From Diploptera punctata (taxonomy: Eukaryota; Arthropoda; Insecta; Blattodea; Blaberidae): a stretch of 64,000 bases of DNA. Numbering within the stretch: position 1 is the stretch's first letter; the number at the start of each line of letters is the position of its first letter. The DNA is taken from the NCBI GenBank assembly GCA_030220185.1, contig JASPKZ010005705.1:1041501-1105500 (forward strand), in the 5' to 3' direction. Shown one piece after another: positions 44,652-55,709 of the stretch. The translations under genes and the position numbers were made by a program. Under the pieces are notes generated by a model, which was not told the origin of the DNA, did no database searches, and saw nothing but the letters and a program-made list of their open reading frames with translations.

Positions 44652-45030
44652 TGGTGCCCAAGCTGAGCAAAACATTTCTTCCACTTACTTGTGTTTTGCA
44701 CTTTTTTAACTTTACTATCTAACCTCTCTTGGTTAACTCTTGTTTTTTCGACTCCGACGCTATTAGGGCATCTGAGGGCTAGGAGTCTTTCCTTTCTTCC
44801 ATTCATTTCTTCTTTCCTTTATTTTTTTTGTTCTCCAGAAAAGCCTGACCAGAGGCTATAAGATGGCAGCCCCATCACTGGTCTTGCCTTCCTTTGGCCA
44901 GCAACCAATCGAAGGGACTATTATTATGCTTTCAAGTCTTATACGAGAATTTCCCTCAAACGTGAGGGAAAATTTTCTATAGGATCGTAACAGGCCTTGG
45001 CCTAATGCTTGGAAGGAAGAAGAAGAAGTA
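44652..45030 (+). repeat. SINE-P copy 2, with LINE-H tail
   Basis: Same unit as at 43.6 kb with scattered differences, including 4 extra bases near 44800 and a different join to the LINE-H tail ('caaacgtgagggaaaatttt'). Confidence 0.85.
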
Positions 45031-45104
45031 TATATTTTATTATCCACTGCCTCTAACTCTGCTTAAATTAAACATTATTATTATTATTGTTAGCATCATA
45101 ATAT

Positions 45105-45328
45105 ACTCTCTTTATATTCTTATCCTGAGGTAATGTTTTGCAAACATCTGTTAGGCTATATATAATTAATATTCCCCAATAATGTTATACTCTCGTTTCA
45201 TTCTATCCCAACCTACCGGATGCTTTTCCTCTGGTTTTCCTACAAGAGATTTCCATGCCCCTCTTTCATTTAACATTCGTGGGAAATGACCTGCCCATTG
45301 AAGTTTCATAAATACTGTCATTCGTATT
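45105..45328 (-). mobile_element. LINE-1fam fragment, diverged
   Basis: 'ttcctctggttttcctacaa' and 'tgacctgcccattgaagttt' match the KPEGKRP and RWAGH segments. It ends where an LTR begins. Confidence 0.65.
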
Positions 45329-45810
45329 GTGACGGATTCTAAATTAGCGTTTGAATTGCGCGGGTGACGGAGGGAGTAGGGATATCACATTGTTTAGTGA
45401 TTGGCAAAATCGACAGAGTTGACAACTCTCGAGTTGAAATACCCGCGTAGAAATTTCGATATGCGTCTAACTTTCAATGACCGTAAGTTTCTCTACACAT
45501 GTACCCTCATTGTCCAGAGGCTTCATTTCTCGAAGCTTCCGATTTAGAACGAGCTCTGTGACTAGCAGAGAAATTTTCTTCTCTGGCTTATATAAGCATT
45601 GCAGGGTCGGAAAACAGTCGGGTTGTGACAGCGATACAGTGAACTAAGAAAAGAATACATTTCGCCCAGTGAACTCATTAGTGACTGGAAATAATTATTG
45701 TGCGTCAAGTGAACTGTAAAACAATATGAATTATTCAGCAATTTGTTAGCGAAGTGTCATTGAAATTTTTATATCAACTAAATAAAGAACTAAACTTTAC
45801 AACCCGCGAA
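45329..45810 (+). mobile_element. LTR copy 3 (solo or relict LTR)
   Basis: Starts TGTGACGGATTC. It has TATA 'gcttatataagc' (near 45590), a start region 'acagtcgggttgtgac' and AATAAA (45781-45786), in the same order as the other two LTRs, but is much diverged. No adjacent gag/pol; the 3' border is uncertain. Confidence 0.55.
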
Positions 45811-46821
45811 GCGACTTTTTTTTAAATTCCTTCATAAACCCTTGCCAAATTTTATTCTTAGGGTGTCATTTTTCAAATTATTTTTCACCATTTACAATGA
45901 TTTTTACGTATTCTAAAGATTATTTGAATATATTTTTTTACGATATTGAACTACATTGTAGATGTATTGATTTTAACGAATAGTCTGTATTCCACTGCAG
46001 CCAATACAGAGTCAGAACTAATTAACCGACACTAAATAAAATAAACGTGCATTCTTTCACAGGTTAAAGTAGGCCTACTTAGATTGCGTTAGGTTAGCTT
46101 TTAGGTTCGTTGACAATGCGAGTTCAAATATCGTGTATGTGTTGGCTACATCCCGTGATTCCATAGTGTAAACCGCTTCGTGTCTTTTGGCATGCGCATG
46201 GTGTAAGATTGGAACTTAGAAAAAATGTTCGTGTAAGATATTGTAAAGTATTTCCAAATAAAGGTATTGTGAAAATTTTACGTGAACATCTGTCGTGTAG
46301 GTTAAAAGAAAACTATCCCCCGATAGCGCTGGAATGTATTATTATTAAGGCCTACTGAAGTTTTCCACATTCGGTTATTTATAAGATCTAAAAGTAGCAA
46401 AATAAGACATAATACGAAATACATCATTTTTACCAATTCATGTTATTTTTATTCTGAAATTCTCTAAATTTTTCCTCTGTAAGGATTTATTTTGGTTTCT
46501 CAGGAATTTAAAGAAACATCTAGCCACTTTATAAAAGCAGCAAAGAGACCTCAGAAATAGCAACAGCCTCGTGGATGTAAAGAGATATCATTGTGACTGT
46601 GTTACATTGAGTTCTGGGAAAGGATAAAAGCAACCGATTTCTCAGAACCAATACTGCCAATCTCCAACCACGTAATTACGTTCAACATTGCATTTCCCGC
46701 TCTTTGTGATATGCGTTTCATAAAATCCGATTTTATCCAGCTTTATTCTCAATCAAAGATTTTTAAATACATTTCACTATAAAATATACTGTTTCATGTA
46801 TCTCAGATATTTTATCAAAGC
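45811..46821. other. Unassigned sequence
   Basis: No gene or repeat identified. A splice-acceptor-like site at 46503 is discussed under findings. Confidence 0.4.
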
Positions 46822-46834
46822 AACTAATACACAT

Positions 46835-47133
46835 GGGGGCACGCCGTAGCGTTAGTGGTTAAGGCACTGAGCTACAAGCCGGAGGTCGGGGGTTCAAGTC
46901 CCGTTGGGGTCAGGATTTTTAAACTGACCCAAACCCTCTGGCGGCACTATGGCCCTGGGGTCGACTCAACCTCTAACGGAAATGAGTACCAGACGCTTGT
47001 TCTGGGGGTAAAGGCGGCCGTCACGCAGGGCTGACAACCCGGCTGACATAAAGTGCCGATTGTCTAGAAAAAGTGGGAGCCTTAACCTCCTACTACCCCA
47101 AGGGCCTGTTGTGGGATCACTTTACTTTACTTT
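46835..47133 (+). repeat. SINE-C copy 1 with perfect TSD
   Basis: Head with box-A-like TAGCGTTAGTGGTTAAGG and box-B GGTTCAAGTCC. The body has 'ctctggcggcactatggc' and the end 'tgtgggatcactttactt'. Flanked by aactaatacacat at 46822-46834 and 47134-47146, 13 of 13 identical. Confidence 0.95.
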
Positions 47134-47219
47134 AACTAATACACATTCATAATGTTCTGCCCAAGAACGGGTCGTTCACTGCAAATTCAGGATTTTCCAC
47201 TCTTTCCTTAACTCAGCCT

Positions 47220-47580
47220 TCCATTTTGTATCCGCATACAAACGATTTATTTTAATATTGCGTATCATCTGATGTCTTTTTCTGCCTCCAAATTTTTTTG
47301 TTAACCATTTTTTCTAGGGCATCCGTCAACAGGCAGTTTCTTCTTAGTCACTGGCCATTCCAATTTATTTTCCTTTTCTTTATCAGTTCCAGCATTGTTC
47401 TTCCTTCACCCACTCTCTCTAGCACATCTTTATTTTTTATTTTGTCTGTCAATTTTATTCGCTCCGTCGTCCTCCATATCCACATCTCATAAGCTTCCTG
47501 TCGCTTTTTCTCATTTCGTCGTAATGTCCAAGTCTCTGCACCATACAATTCTACACTCCACACAAAGCACTCACTAGGCT
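47220..47580 (-). pseudogene. LINE C-terminal fragment
   Basis: The minus-strand frame 47348-47563 reads LYGAETWTLRRNEKKRQEAY, EMWIWRTTERIKLTDKIKNK and DVLERVGEGRTMLELI. Its end has been replaced by other sequence near 47220. Confidence 0.75.
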
Positions 47581-47599
47581 CTTCCGTAATTTCTTTGTC

Positions 47600-47700
47600 A
47601 AATATCCGCAGAAATCACCGTGCCATGTTTGCAGCTTTACTAGGGATATATAGGTGCGGTAGCTTCCCGTTTCTTTCCACACCCCATTCTCTCTTTTGCA
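47600..47700 (-). repeat. SINE-A 3' fragment
   Basis: On the minus strand, 'gtgtggaaagaaacgggaag' and 'cctagtaaagctgcaaacat' match the SINE-A end. Confidence 0.65.
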
Positions 47701-47723
47701 TCTTAAAATCATACGAGATCCTT

Positions 47724-47836
47724 TAAGGGTAGGTTTCACCAACAGAGGTAACTGTATTACGACAGTTTAAGCTATGTATTATATATGGGGAAAACTGGCG
47801 TAATACAGTTACCTCAGTTGGTGAAACTGGCCCTTA
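47724..47836. mobile_element. MITE, 113 bp, inverted repeats
   Basis: taaggg(t)aggtttcaccaac with its inverse gttggtgaaactggccctta. Arms of about 40 bp also pair gaggtaactgtattacg / cgtaatacagttacctc. The loop is AT-rich. Flanks hint at a TTA/TAA duplication. No protein. Confidence 0.75.
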
Positions 47837-47896
47837 GAGAGGATGGCTTGGACGACTACAACTTACAACTCTGTACCTGCTGTGTTGCATACTTCA

Positions 47897-48240
47897 GTTT
47901 TACTTAAGGATTTCTCTCAAGAAAATGCTGTTAAAATGGCAATCCAGTTCCCTATTCCAAACACATAGTAACTTCCTGGGTTGAATCTGACTGTAGAATA
48001 ACAAAAAATTTAACTCGGAAAACTTGCCTCCGTTGGCATTACAGTATATCACAATAGTCATCTCTTTGTCACAAAGTGGCAACTTCTTAGAAGGTTTGAA
48101 GTCGAAATACAGTATAGTTGAGTAGTTCAGGCGGTCAGTAGTTCTGGGGAGGGCAGACTTTGAGGTGAAGAGAGTGAATTTGGCTAAGTTAGACTCTCTG
48201 AACTTCACCGAAATCCATCCAGAGGTTAAATATCAGTCCC
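47897..48240 (-). other. Unrecognised open frame
   Basis: Open minus-strand frame of at least 102 codons, containing KFRESNLAKFTLFTSKSALP and DKEMTIVIYCNANGGKFSEL. No ATG starts it; the first codon of the longest run is GTG. Not recognised, and no splice sites are apparent. It might be a decayed exon or chance. Confidence 0.25.
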
Positions 48241-48299
48241 ATCAGGATTTTTGACCAGATCAGAGATCCGTAAATACCAATTAGCCTCTGCCCCCTCAT

Positions 48300-48595
48300 A
48301 TTGTACTTTAATAATACAAAATGAGTGAAATAAAGAAGAAATCAACCGCCGATACTGATACTGATAGTTTACTCATCCCCTCAAAAACAAGCTAACCTGG
48401 AAAATAAAAGCAAATGCAACAATAATTGATGGAATGATTACTTCTGCTGTGTCTCTGAAAATGTCTTCACTCAAACAATATCTTAATTTATTATCTATCT
48501 TCTCCATCTCAGTTTAACCTGTCGCCTTATAGTTAATTTTTACATGCCACACACCACACATCCCATACAATGGCATGACGTGTCGGGAGAGGGAT
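48300..48595. other. Unassigned sequence
   Basis: Nothing recognised. Confidence 0.4.
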
Positions 48596-48599
48596 CACA

Positions 48600-48737
48600 C
48601 ACATACTTATTGACCTATGTCGAGGACCATTTGAGCCTTAAAGTTTCCTGACATTGTCTTAGAGGCGAGGAAAACCCCAGAAAAAATCATCACCCAGGAA
48701 ACTTGCTCCGATAGGAGATCAAACCCACAACGGTGAA
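48600..48737 (-). repeat. SINE-A fragment, degraded
   Basis: On the minus strand, 'gttttcctcgcctctaagac' and 'aatgtcaggaaactttaagg' match the SINE-A body, and 'gggtttgatctcctatcgg' a decayed box B. Confidence 0.6.
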
Positions 48738-49019
48738 TTTAATGTCTTATAGAAATGTAATTATTAAAATATATTGTGAGAATATTAGTTATTGTAAAAA
48801 ATATTTATTAAAAAAAGTTTATTAACACAAAATTTGTCTTTATTTCTTTTTTAAACTTTTTTCTCAAGACAAAACATGGTATTTTAACCGAGGTCATTCT
48901 CCAGCAAGCTTCTCAATTTATAATATCTGCTTTGCATTATCAGAAACATCGTAAGCTGTAGGCAACTAGTCCAAAAGAGGATAGAAATGACCATGGAAGC
49001 TTCTAGCATGATAATATAG

Positions 49020-49400
49020 GTCTATATGTTATATGGACCTCTGGAGAGAGAGAGAGAAAAAAAGAAGATATTAATGAAGTGCTTTATTTGGAGTATAGCA
49101 ATGTATGGACCAGTTAACTAGGACACTTACATGCGATGAGGAGAGAAGACTGGAAGCATTAGAAATAGGCTTTGTAGTTGTGCAAAGGTAAGGAACGTAA
49201 GAAGTGAAAGATAAAAGAAGAAACAAAATTGTAAAAAAATACACTGGGAGAGATATAAATTGTAATGGAAATAGCAACAACAAAAATAGCAAAATAAATT
49301 ATTGTCTGGACCAATGGGTAAGAACAGACTGCTTGTTTAAGGAACGATAGATGAAATACATGTCCAAGGAAGAATAAAATATATGATAGACAAACATAAG
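49020..49400 (+). pseudogene. LINE fragment, heavily decayed
   Basis: Segments resembling a 'WT-(x)-EERRLEALEI' LINE post-RT region are seen near 49100-49170, with many breaks. Confidence 0.35.
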
Positions 49401-49809
49401 AATAAATTGATTATACAAACGTATTACAATTAACCCTTAAATTGGCGAAATAATAATTCCTCTTACTGTTATTTAAATGTTTCGGACCGCAGTGAAAACA
49501 AAATAATGTAAAACTCTAAGTTATTATTGTACGTTACGTAATTTGACACAAAAGTAATTTCTAATCGTTTGTTTTTCTATTGTTTTGCGAACAATATTAA
49601 AATCAATGTATCTTATAGGATACATAGCCAAAATAAGAGTTTAAATCACAACAGGGAGAACAGTGAAGTATACTTAATTTTCAGTGACACCTGCCCTTGG
49701 TCAGAAAATTATTATAGAATAAACTACGATATGCAAGATTGCTCATGATATCTAATTTAATTTCAATTAGCGATTTCTTACTAATATCAATATCAATATT
49801 TCTAAGATT
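49401..49809. other. Unassigned AT-rich sequence
   Basis: Nothing recognised. Confidence 0.4.
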
Positions 49810-49832
49810 TAATAATAATAATAATAATAATA

Positions 49833-49867
<35 letters not shown>
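49810..49867. repeat. (AAT)n(ATT)n palindromic microsatellite
   Basis: (AAT)8 is followed directly by (ATT)11, so the whole tract is self-complementary. Confidence 0.95.
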
Positions 49868-49868
<1 letters not shown>

Positions 49869-50220
49869 ACAATACGTTATTTAAGCTGGCAGAAATAAGG
49901 TCATAAGGGCTTCTCATCCACTCAAACAGCGAATAATAAAATCATACAAAAATTACATAATTATTACAACTTTAAAATATTATTAAAATATAGACTAAAC
50001 AAAAGACATGGGGATGTGGTCTAATATTAGCTAATAATAACAAAACATGAACTAAAATAAAATAAGATAATATAAAATAAAAATAAGTAAGTAAATCTTC
50101 TAGATAAACATTTATAAGTATATAAATATATAGTTGTTTGTACAATAGTGCATTCTGTTGTATTTACAGAAATGGTGAATATGATTTAAAGTTTAATTTC
50201 CTACATTTTAGGGTTGTCAA
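49868..50220 (-). mobile_element. LINE-M 3' end
   Basis: On the minus strand, 'tgagtggatgagaagccctt' then 'atttctgccagcttaaataa' and an ATT-type tract, as at 3.94 kb. Confidence 0.6.
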
Positions 50221-50750
50221 CCTATAAATAACTAAATAACCATACTGCAATATTACAAAATACCTACCTAGGGCGGGAAGTAAAACCACTGCCTTTTATT
50301 TATATTACGAACAATGTATATACAAAAATATATCCAAAAGCTAGTGTTACTATGCATTATACGAAACAAATAATTGCATTTCATGTGAACTGAACCTTAT
50401 TTGAAACAATATAAAACAATAAATTTGTACTTGGCACCATTTTATGTCTGATTGTTTTCTCGGCCTGCTGTAGTCCCAGCTAAATAATTCATCGTATATA
50501 CAATTGCCAGACTGCTAACGTTAGTCAGTTGTTTATAATGGACGCAAATATTTACAAAAAAGATGTTATTGTTTCACTATTATTTATTATTTTGAAAACA
50601 CAATCGTACAAAAAATAATGTACAACACACGTTTGTGAAATGTTTTACAGAATCGCGGAAATTAAAAACCTCGCTATCGCTCAGTTTTTAACCATTTCCT
50701 CGCTTCTGTCAAAAGCACTTCCCAACCTCGCATTGCAATACAATTTATGT
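50221..50750. other. Unassigned sequence
   Basis: Nothing recognised. Confidence 0.4.
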
Positions 50751-50754
50751 TAAT

Positions 50755-51000
50755 ATGTTCATTGTGTGGAAATTAAGATATCAGTTAATTTGGATTTGAA
50801 TAACGAAAGTGATTGGCAGTCGCTTACATGACTGGGTAGTGAGTTCCATGCTCTATCATATATATATATATATATTCTGTATATAATATCACATACGGTA
50901 TATGCTCTATCGCATATATTGTGATTCAGAATATAGACATGGCCTGTGCTGTGGTACATATAGTAAAGAACTATCTTATAATTCTGCAATGTGCTAAAAG
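50755..51000 (-). pseudogene. CR1-like LINE C-terminus with (AT)n insertion
   Basis: The minus-strand DRAWNSLPSHVSDCQSLSLF followed by KSKLTD is the canonical CR1/L2 end. An (AT)n run of about 22 bp interrupts it upstream. Confidence 0.7.
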
Positions 51001-51477
51001 GACATATTTATTAACCCCTCTCCACTAAGGAAATAAAATGAAGATAAATGTGCAATCAATTCGGCTAAGTTGGTGTAATTCTCTTTGCTTCGTTGGTAGT
51101 GGTATCTTAACACAGAGCTTTGGTATATCGCTACAGGTGGCAAAAGAGTGTCCCGCTGTTTTGTCAGATTGAAGTTTGATGTCTACCCTACGTGATATTC
51201 TAGAAAATCCGCTTGTAAATGACAATTTATTTACTTTTTCTCCGCTAGAAGTGCGCGAGATGGAAGCAGGATGATTAGACCTACACTCCAACCGACGTCA
51301 GACACACAAATATCAGTTGTATACTTTATTGAAGGCTATGCCCAATCTTGATAGCAAACACTGAATTAGGTTTCCTACAAAATAAAGAAATCCACACATT
51401 TTCCGGAAAGAAAACTTCAAAGGATTCATAATATGAAATAATCAATAGGTAGCTAGACTCCATTTTTGAAGTCAGTA
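51001..51477. other. Unassigned sequence
   Basis: An 88-codon minus-strand frame (51025-51291, MECRSNHPASISRTSSGEKV...) is present but unrecognised. Confidence 0.3.
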
Positions 51478-52138
51478 GTGTGTTTGGGAAAGGATGTGGA
51501 TGACCTAATACTCGAAACAGGGAAAATAAAAAAAATGTGATTTTTTTTAAATATCTTGGGTCAATAATTACAAGTTTAGTACCTGTGAGATAGATGTACA
51601 GACTAAAATTGCATTGGCAAAAAATGCAACTAAAACATTACATGGAACAATTTGGAACAAAAATATCACAAAGGAAACTAAAATGAAAAATTATGGGAGC
51701 GTAATACAGAATATTTTGTCATATGGAAGTGAAACTTGGTCTTTGACGGAAGTACAAAAATATAAAATTAGAACATTTGAATCTGATTATTTTAGAAGAA
51801 GCCTTCAAAAAACAAGACAGGTTAAAATAAGAAATGGATTCATTTGGAGAGAAATGAATGTCACCACATCGGTTGTTAAGAGGATTGAAAATCAAACGCT
51901 TAAATGGTATGGCCAAGTACAAAGAATGGAAAATGAAAGATGGCCAAAAAATATATACCAATGGTCACCCCCTGGAAGAAATACGTGGCAGACCGAGATG
52001 GAAATGGAAAACCTACGTCAGAACTATAATGGATGATAGGAATTTGGAAGAGGGAGATTGGAATAATAGAGATAAATGGAAACTGAAGACGGCAAACCTA
52101 TAAATGGGGAAAGCCGAAGAAGAAGAAGAAGAAGAGAG
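51478..52138 (+). pseudogene. LINE-L C-terminal region, copy 2
   Basis: 51614-52036 is nearly open: NATKTLHGTIWNKNITKETK, SYGSETWSLTEVQKYKIRTF, RNGFIWREMNVTTSVVKRIE, NQTLKWYGQVQRMENERWPK. Then GRPRWKWKTYVRTIMDDRN in another frame. Ends in (GAA)n. A better-preserved relative of the copy at 40.04 kb; RT itself is missing. Confidence 0.85.
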
Positions 52139-52635
52139 TACACGGACCCGTTAGTTTCAGAGTGCGCGAGCTATAAACAACGGTGATAGGTACGAAATTA
52201 CTGCTTTCGGATAGTATACGCACAGTATTTTCTAATATTTCTAGTTAATGTTAGTTAAAATTAAGACTAAAACTAATAATAAAATGTATACAAGCAAGAC
52301 ATATTAAGTTGTCCCTGTCTAATGTATATATAAAATAAAGAAAAATAATGAGATTTAGAAATTAACCCATATCTACCACAAAAAAACAAGATTAAATTTA
52401 GTTTAGTTTCTGTATTGTTGTCCATTATTCTCCATTGTTGACATTGTTAACATGCACAGAACTGTTTCAGTTTCTCCTTTGATTGTCACCAATTTCATTT
52501 AGATACGATTATCCAAAGCGACGTAGTACTAGTTTGAAGTATGATACTATATTTGTAGACACGGTGTATAATGGGAGTAACACGTATGAATCGTACAAGA
52601 AATGCATCTATCAGGCAACCATTTAATGCAATAAA
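52139..52635. other. Unassigned AT-rich sequence
   Basis: Nothing recognised. Confidence 0.4.
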
Positions 52636-52639
52636 TATA

Positions 52640-52815
52640 GTACTGAAAATTAAAGAATATCAACAAAATTAGCTACATCATGTAAGAAGAATGACGAAGG
52701 ATAGAATTCCGAGGGGCAAACCAGACATTGGACGATCACTGACAAGACTACAAACTCATCAGGAGGAAACATGAACAGGCTAATAAGAAGCCAAAACCTA
52801 ACTTGTTCATGATGA
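52640..52815 (+). mobile_element. LINE-K-type 3' end
   Basis: 'agaagaatgacgaaggatag', 'attccgaggggcaaacc' and 'cttgttcatgatgatgag' follow the LINE-K terminal pattern but diverge. Confidence 0.5.
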
Positions 52816-52959
52816 TGAGAATGCTAAAATGAGTTACCGCACGCTACATTTTACTTTTTTATGTTGGCGTAACTTGTAAGTGATAAAGTGTTTGAGAACT
52901 GTAATAGTCCATTTTCCACGCTCATTTTAATAACGGAAATGTATTAAATGTATACAGTA

Positions 52960-53640
52960 CTAGCCAATACCCGGCGTGCGCTGCTACGCCTAAACAAATG
53001 AAACGTGTTTTTTATGTTTAAAAAGTAAAAAGAAAAATAATTATACATTTATATCGTATTAATTTTTAAATATCTCGTCCTGATTACGCGGTGTTGCCCG
53101 GGAATCTACTTTTTCGATCTTCTTGGCATCAATAAGCTGAAGGATAAAAATTGCTATCTTGAGTTATAATTATAATGATATTGTGAAAAGAAAAATTAAT
53201 GTGTGAACCAGGAATCGAACCGTGGACCTCTAGTTCTCCAGACTAGTGTGCAGCCCACTACACCATTCCACACCTGGCACAAACACTAACAATTCTTTCC
53301 ACATATACAAATCTATAATTCTCGTTTCGTCCGCTGTCAGATAGATGACACTGGCATCGCCAACGGCCGGCTTCGTTTAGAAGTATCTATATTTGAGAAT
53401 TTTACACCACCACTTTTTTTTATAAGTAGTAAACGATGTTATTTAACATTTTCGAATCTTGAATTATCCGTAAAAGATGGACATATGCTGTCGCGAACTT
53501 TTTTCTATTTTTTTTAGATATTCAATTGTCTACATTAATTTGGTGTATTTATTATAGTTTAGGCATCATAAGCCATTTAAGCGTCCGGAAGGCTACTTTT
53601 TTAGTGCACCGAAGCGCTTTTTTAGCTCCTGCCCTACAGT
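52960..53640. repeat. Repeat with 'tacccggcgtgcgctgctacgcc' head and tRNA-like insert
   Basis: 'tacccggcgtgcgctgctac' is a start motif of widespread arthropod repeats. Inside, on the minus strand (53205-53283), lies a tRNA-like segment with box-B GGTTCGATTCC and box-A-like TGGTGTAGTGGG. The acceptor stem is not closed. Confidence 0.4.
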
Positions 53641-53714
53641 ATGTAGGGTAATATGCTATATATGTTAATTGTCCAAGAAAACGTTTCTAAATTATGGAAG
53701 AACATCATTCAAAT

Positions 53715-54044
53715 GTCCACCGCTGTGGTCTCGAGGTAGCGTGCTGCCTTGTTACGCAGCGGGCCCGGGTTCGATCGCCGGCCGGGGCAGTTTTTCTAGG
53801 TGAGGTTTTTATCGCGGTCTTTCCTCACCTGTAAGACAAATGTCAGGAAAACTTTAAGGCCCAAACGGTCCCCGAAATCATATGGCCATCATCAATATCA
53901 TTATCATCATCATCACCCTTCACCGGTGTGGAAAGCAACGGGAAGCTACCACACCTACAATTCCCTAGTAAAGTTGCAGACATAGCATGAAAATGCTATG
54001 ATTGCAGCGAAGGACCTGCCCTCGGGCAGAATTACTATGGATGG
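53715..54044 (+). repeat. SINE-A copy with TSD
   Basis: Full-length. Flanked by atcattcaaat at 53704-53714 and 54045-54055, 11 of 11. This is the best copy for defining the family borders. Confidence 0.95.
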
Positions 54045-54189
54045 ATCATTCAAATAGGTCGAGCAGTTCTTTGAGTTCATAAAGGGCGGGCAGAAAGACT
54101 CTCACTCATTTTATATATGATGATAAAAATAATTAGGCCTATTGCACTATTTAGATATGAATGTGTTTTCAACTATCATTACTTGTGGC

Positions 54190-55205
54190 AATGAAACAAA
54201 ATACAGCCGTTTCAACAGTAATGCCAATTGACGAATGGGGATAGAAATTGCAAATAGAAGATGCAAATTAGAAGTGGAAAACAAACATATAAAACAAGTA
54301 TCAGCATTTAATTATTTAGGTGTATTAATAACAAACACTAAAAATCTAATAAAAGAAGTAAAGAAACAAGCTGATAAAGCAGCACATATATCAGTATATA
54401 TGAAATATTTAATTCGGGGCAACAAACATATGCCAATAGAAAGCAAAATCCGTATATCTCGTACGAAACCATAATTTGACCAGTCATCACATATGGAGCA
54501 GAAACAAGGGCTGATACAACAAAGACTAAATAAATGATAAGCACATGTGAAATGAAGATCATAAGAACTATTCAGGGAAAAACATTATTTGATAGAATAC
54601 ACAATAAAGGGGGGCACGCCGTAGCATAGTGGTTAAGGCACTGAGCTACAAGTCGGAGGGTCGAGGATTCAAGTCCCGTTGGGGTCAGGATTTTTAAACT
54701 GACCCAAACCCTCTGGCGGCACTATGGCTCTGGGGTCGACTCAGCCTCTAACGGAAATGAGTACCAGACGCTTGTTCTGGGGGTAAAGGCGGCCGTCACG
54801 CAGGGCTGACAACCCGGCTGACATAAAGTGCCGATTGTCTAGAAAAAGTGGGAGCCTTAACCTCCTACTACCCCGAGGGCCTCCGGGCCTGTTGTGGGAT
54901 CACTTTACTTACTTTTACACAATAAAGAAATTAGAGACAAATGTTAAATTCAAGACATAACCAAATTTATTATAGAAAGACAATAATATTGAAAATATCT
55001 TATTGAAAGAATGTAAGACAACAGACTTGCAAAAAGAGCTAAAGAAGATAGGCCAATGGACGGTAGAAGAGCAAGAGGAAGTCCAGCCAAGAGAAGGATA
55101 GACAGTGGCTGCACATCCAATACGTCCTCCTTCGTGGAATGATTTGAGAAATAAACAGGATGAAAATCCTAAAAATTAAGAATAATATTAAGAAGACGAA
55201 ATAAA
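54190..55205 (+). pseudogene. LINE-J C-terminal region split by SINE-C
   Basis: 54235-54474 reads RRCKLEVENKHIKQVSAFNY and LGVLITNTKNLIKEVKKQAD. Broken frames follow, and after SINE-C the element runs to 'gaggaagtccagccaagaga' and the 3' end near 55205, as at 33.12 kb. Confidence 0.75.
54610..54916 (+). repeat. SINE-C copy 2 with TSD
   Basis: Same element as at 46.8 kb. Flanked by tacacaataaag at 54598-54609 and 54916-54927, 12 of 12 with a one-base border overlap. Inserted in LINE-J. Confidence 0.95.
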
Positions 55206-55501
55206 AATTGCATTAATCTATAATACATATTTTTCTAGTGTAAAATAATTTATGTTTATTTAGTTTAAGAATAACATATGTAACCACTGATTGCATTAAC
55301 TTATTTAATTCCATATAACAAATTCATTACCCTCGCCTGTTTACTTGTACAATTATTAAGTTTGCTGATATATATTCATGATGCTGACGTTGTGTCCATT
55401 TTGTAATTATTACCGATTTCGACTTTTATAAAATCGTAAAGAATTGAAATGAGATATGTAGAGTATTAAATAAATTATTTTAATATATGTTAATTGTAAG
55501 A

Positions 55502-55642
55502 GTTACCGCTGAGCTACCAGACTTGAGAAACTTAGCAGGGCGTAATATCTTAGATAACTTTACGCTTAGAAGTGAAAACAGACTAGCCTTTGCGATGGGA
55601 GTCAAAGAAGCAAACTTGAAGCCCTCACAAAGATCTAACTGA
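55502..55642 (+). other. Candidate host terminal exon
   Basis: A clean 46-codon frame ending in TGA (55640-55642): VTAELPDLRNLAGRNILDNF, TLRSENRLAFAMGVKEANLK, PSQRSN. It follows an AG (55501-55502) usable as a splice acceptor and is followed by AATAAA at about 55769. It has no internal ATG start in the right place and no TE similarity that I recognise. The protein is not identified. Confidence 0.3.
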
Positions 55643-55709
55643 CTACAAAGCAACGACTTCTCTTTCACTATGTCATTGTAAAAATGGCATAAGTCACTCA
55701 TCATTGTAA

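Noticed and set aside
53205..53283. tRNA gene candidates at SINE heads (here, 12.2, 32.3, 34.1, 42.4, 46.8, 53.7, 54.6 and 60.7 kb)
   Set aside because: They have box A/B-like sequence, but the acceptor stems do not close and all but two (12.2 and 53.2 kb) continue into repeated SINE bodies.
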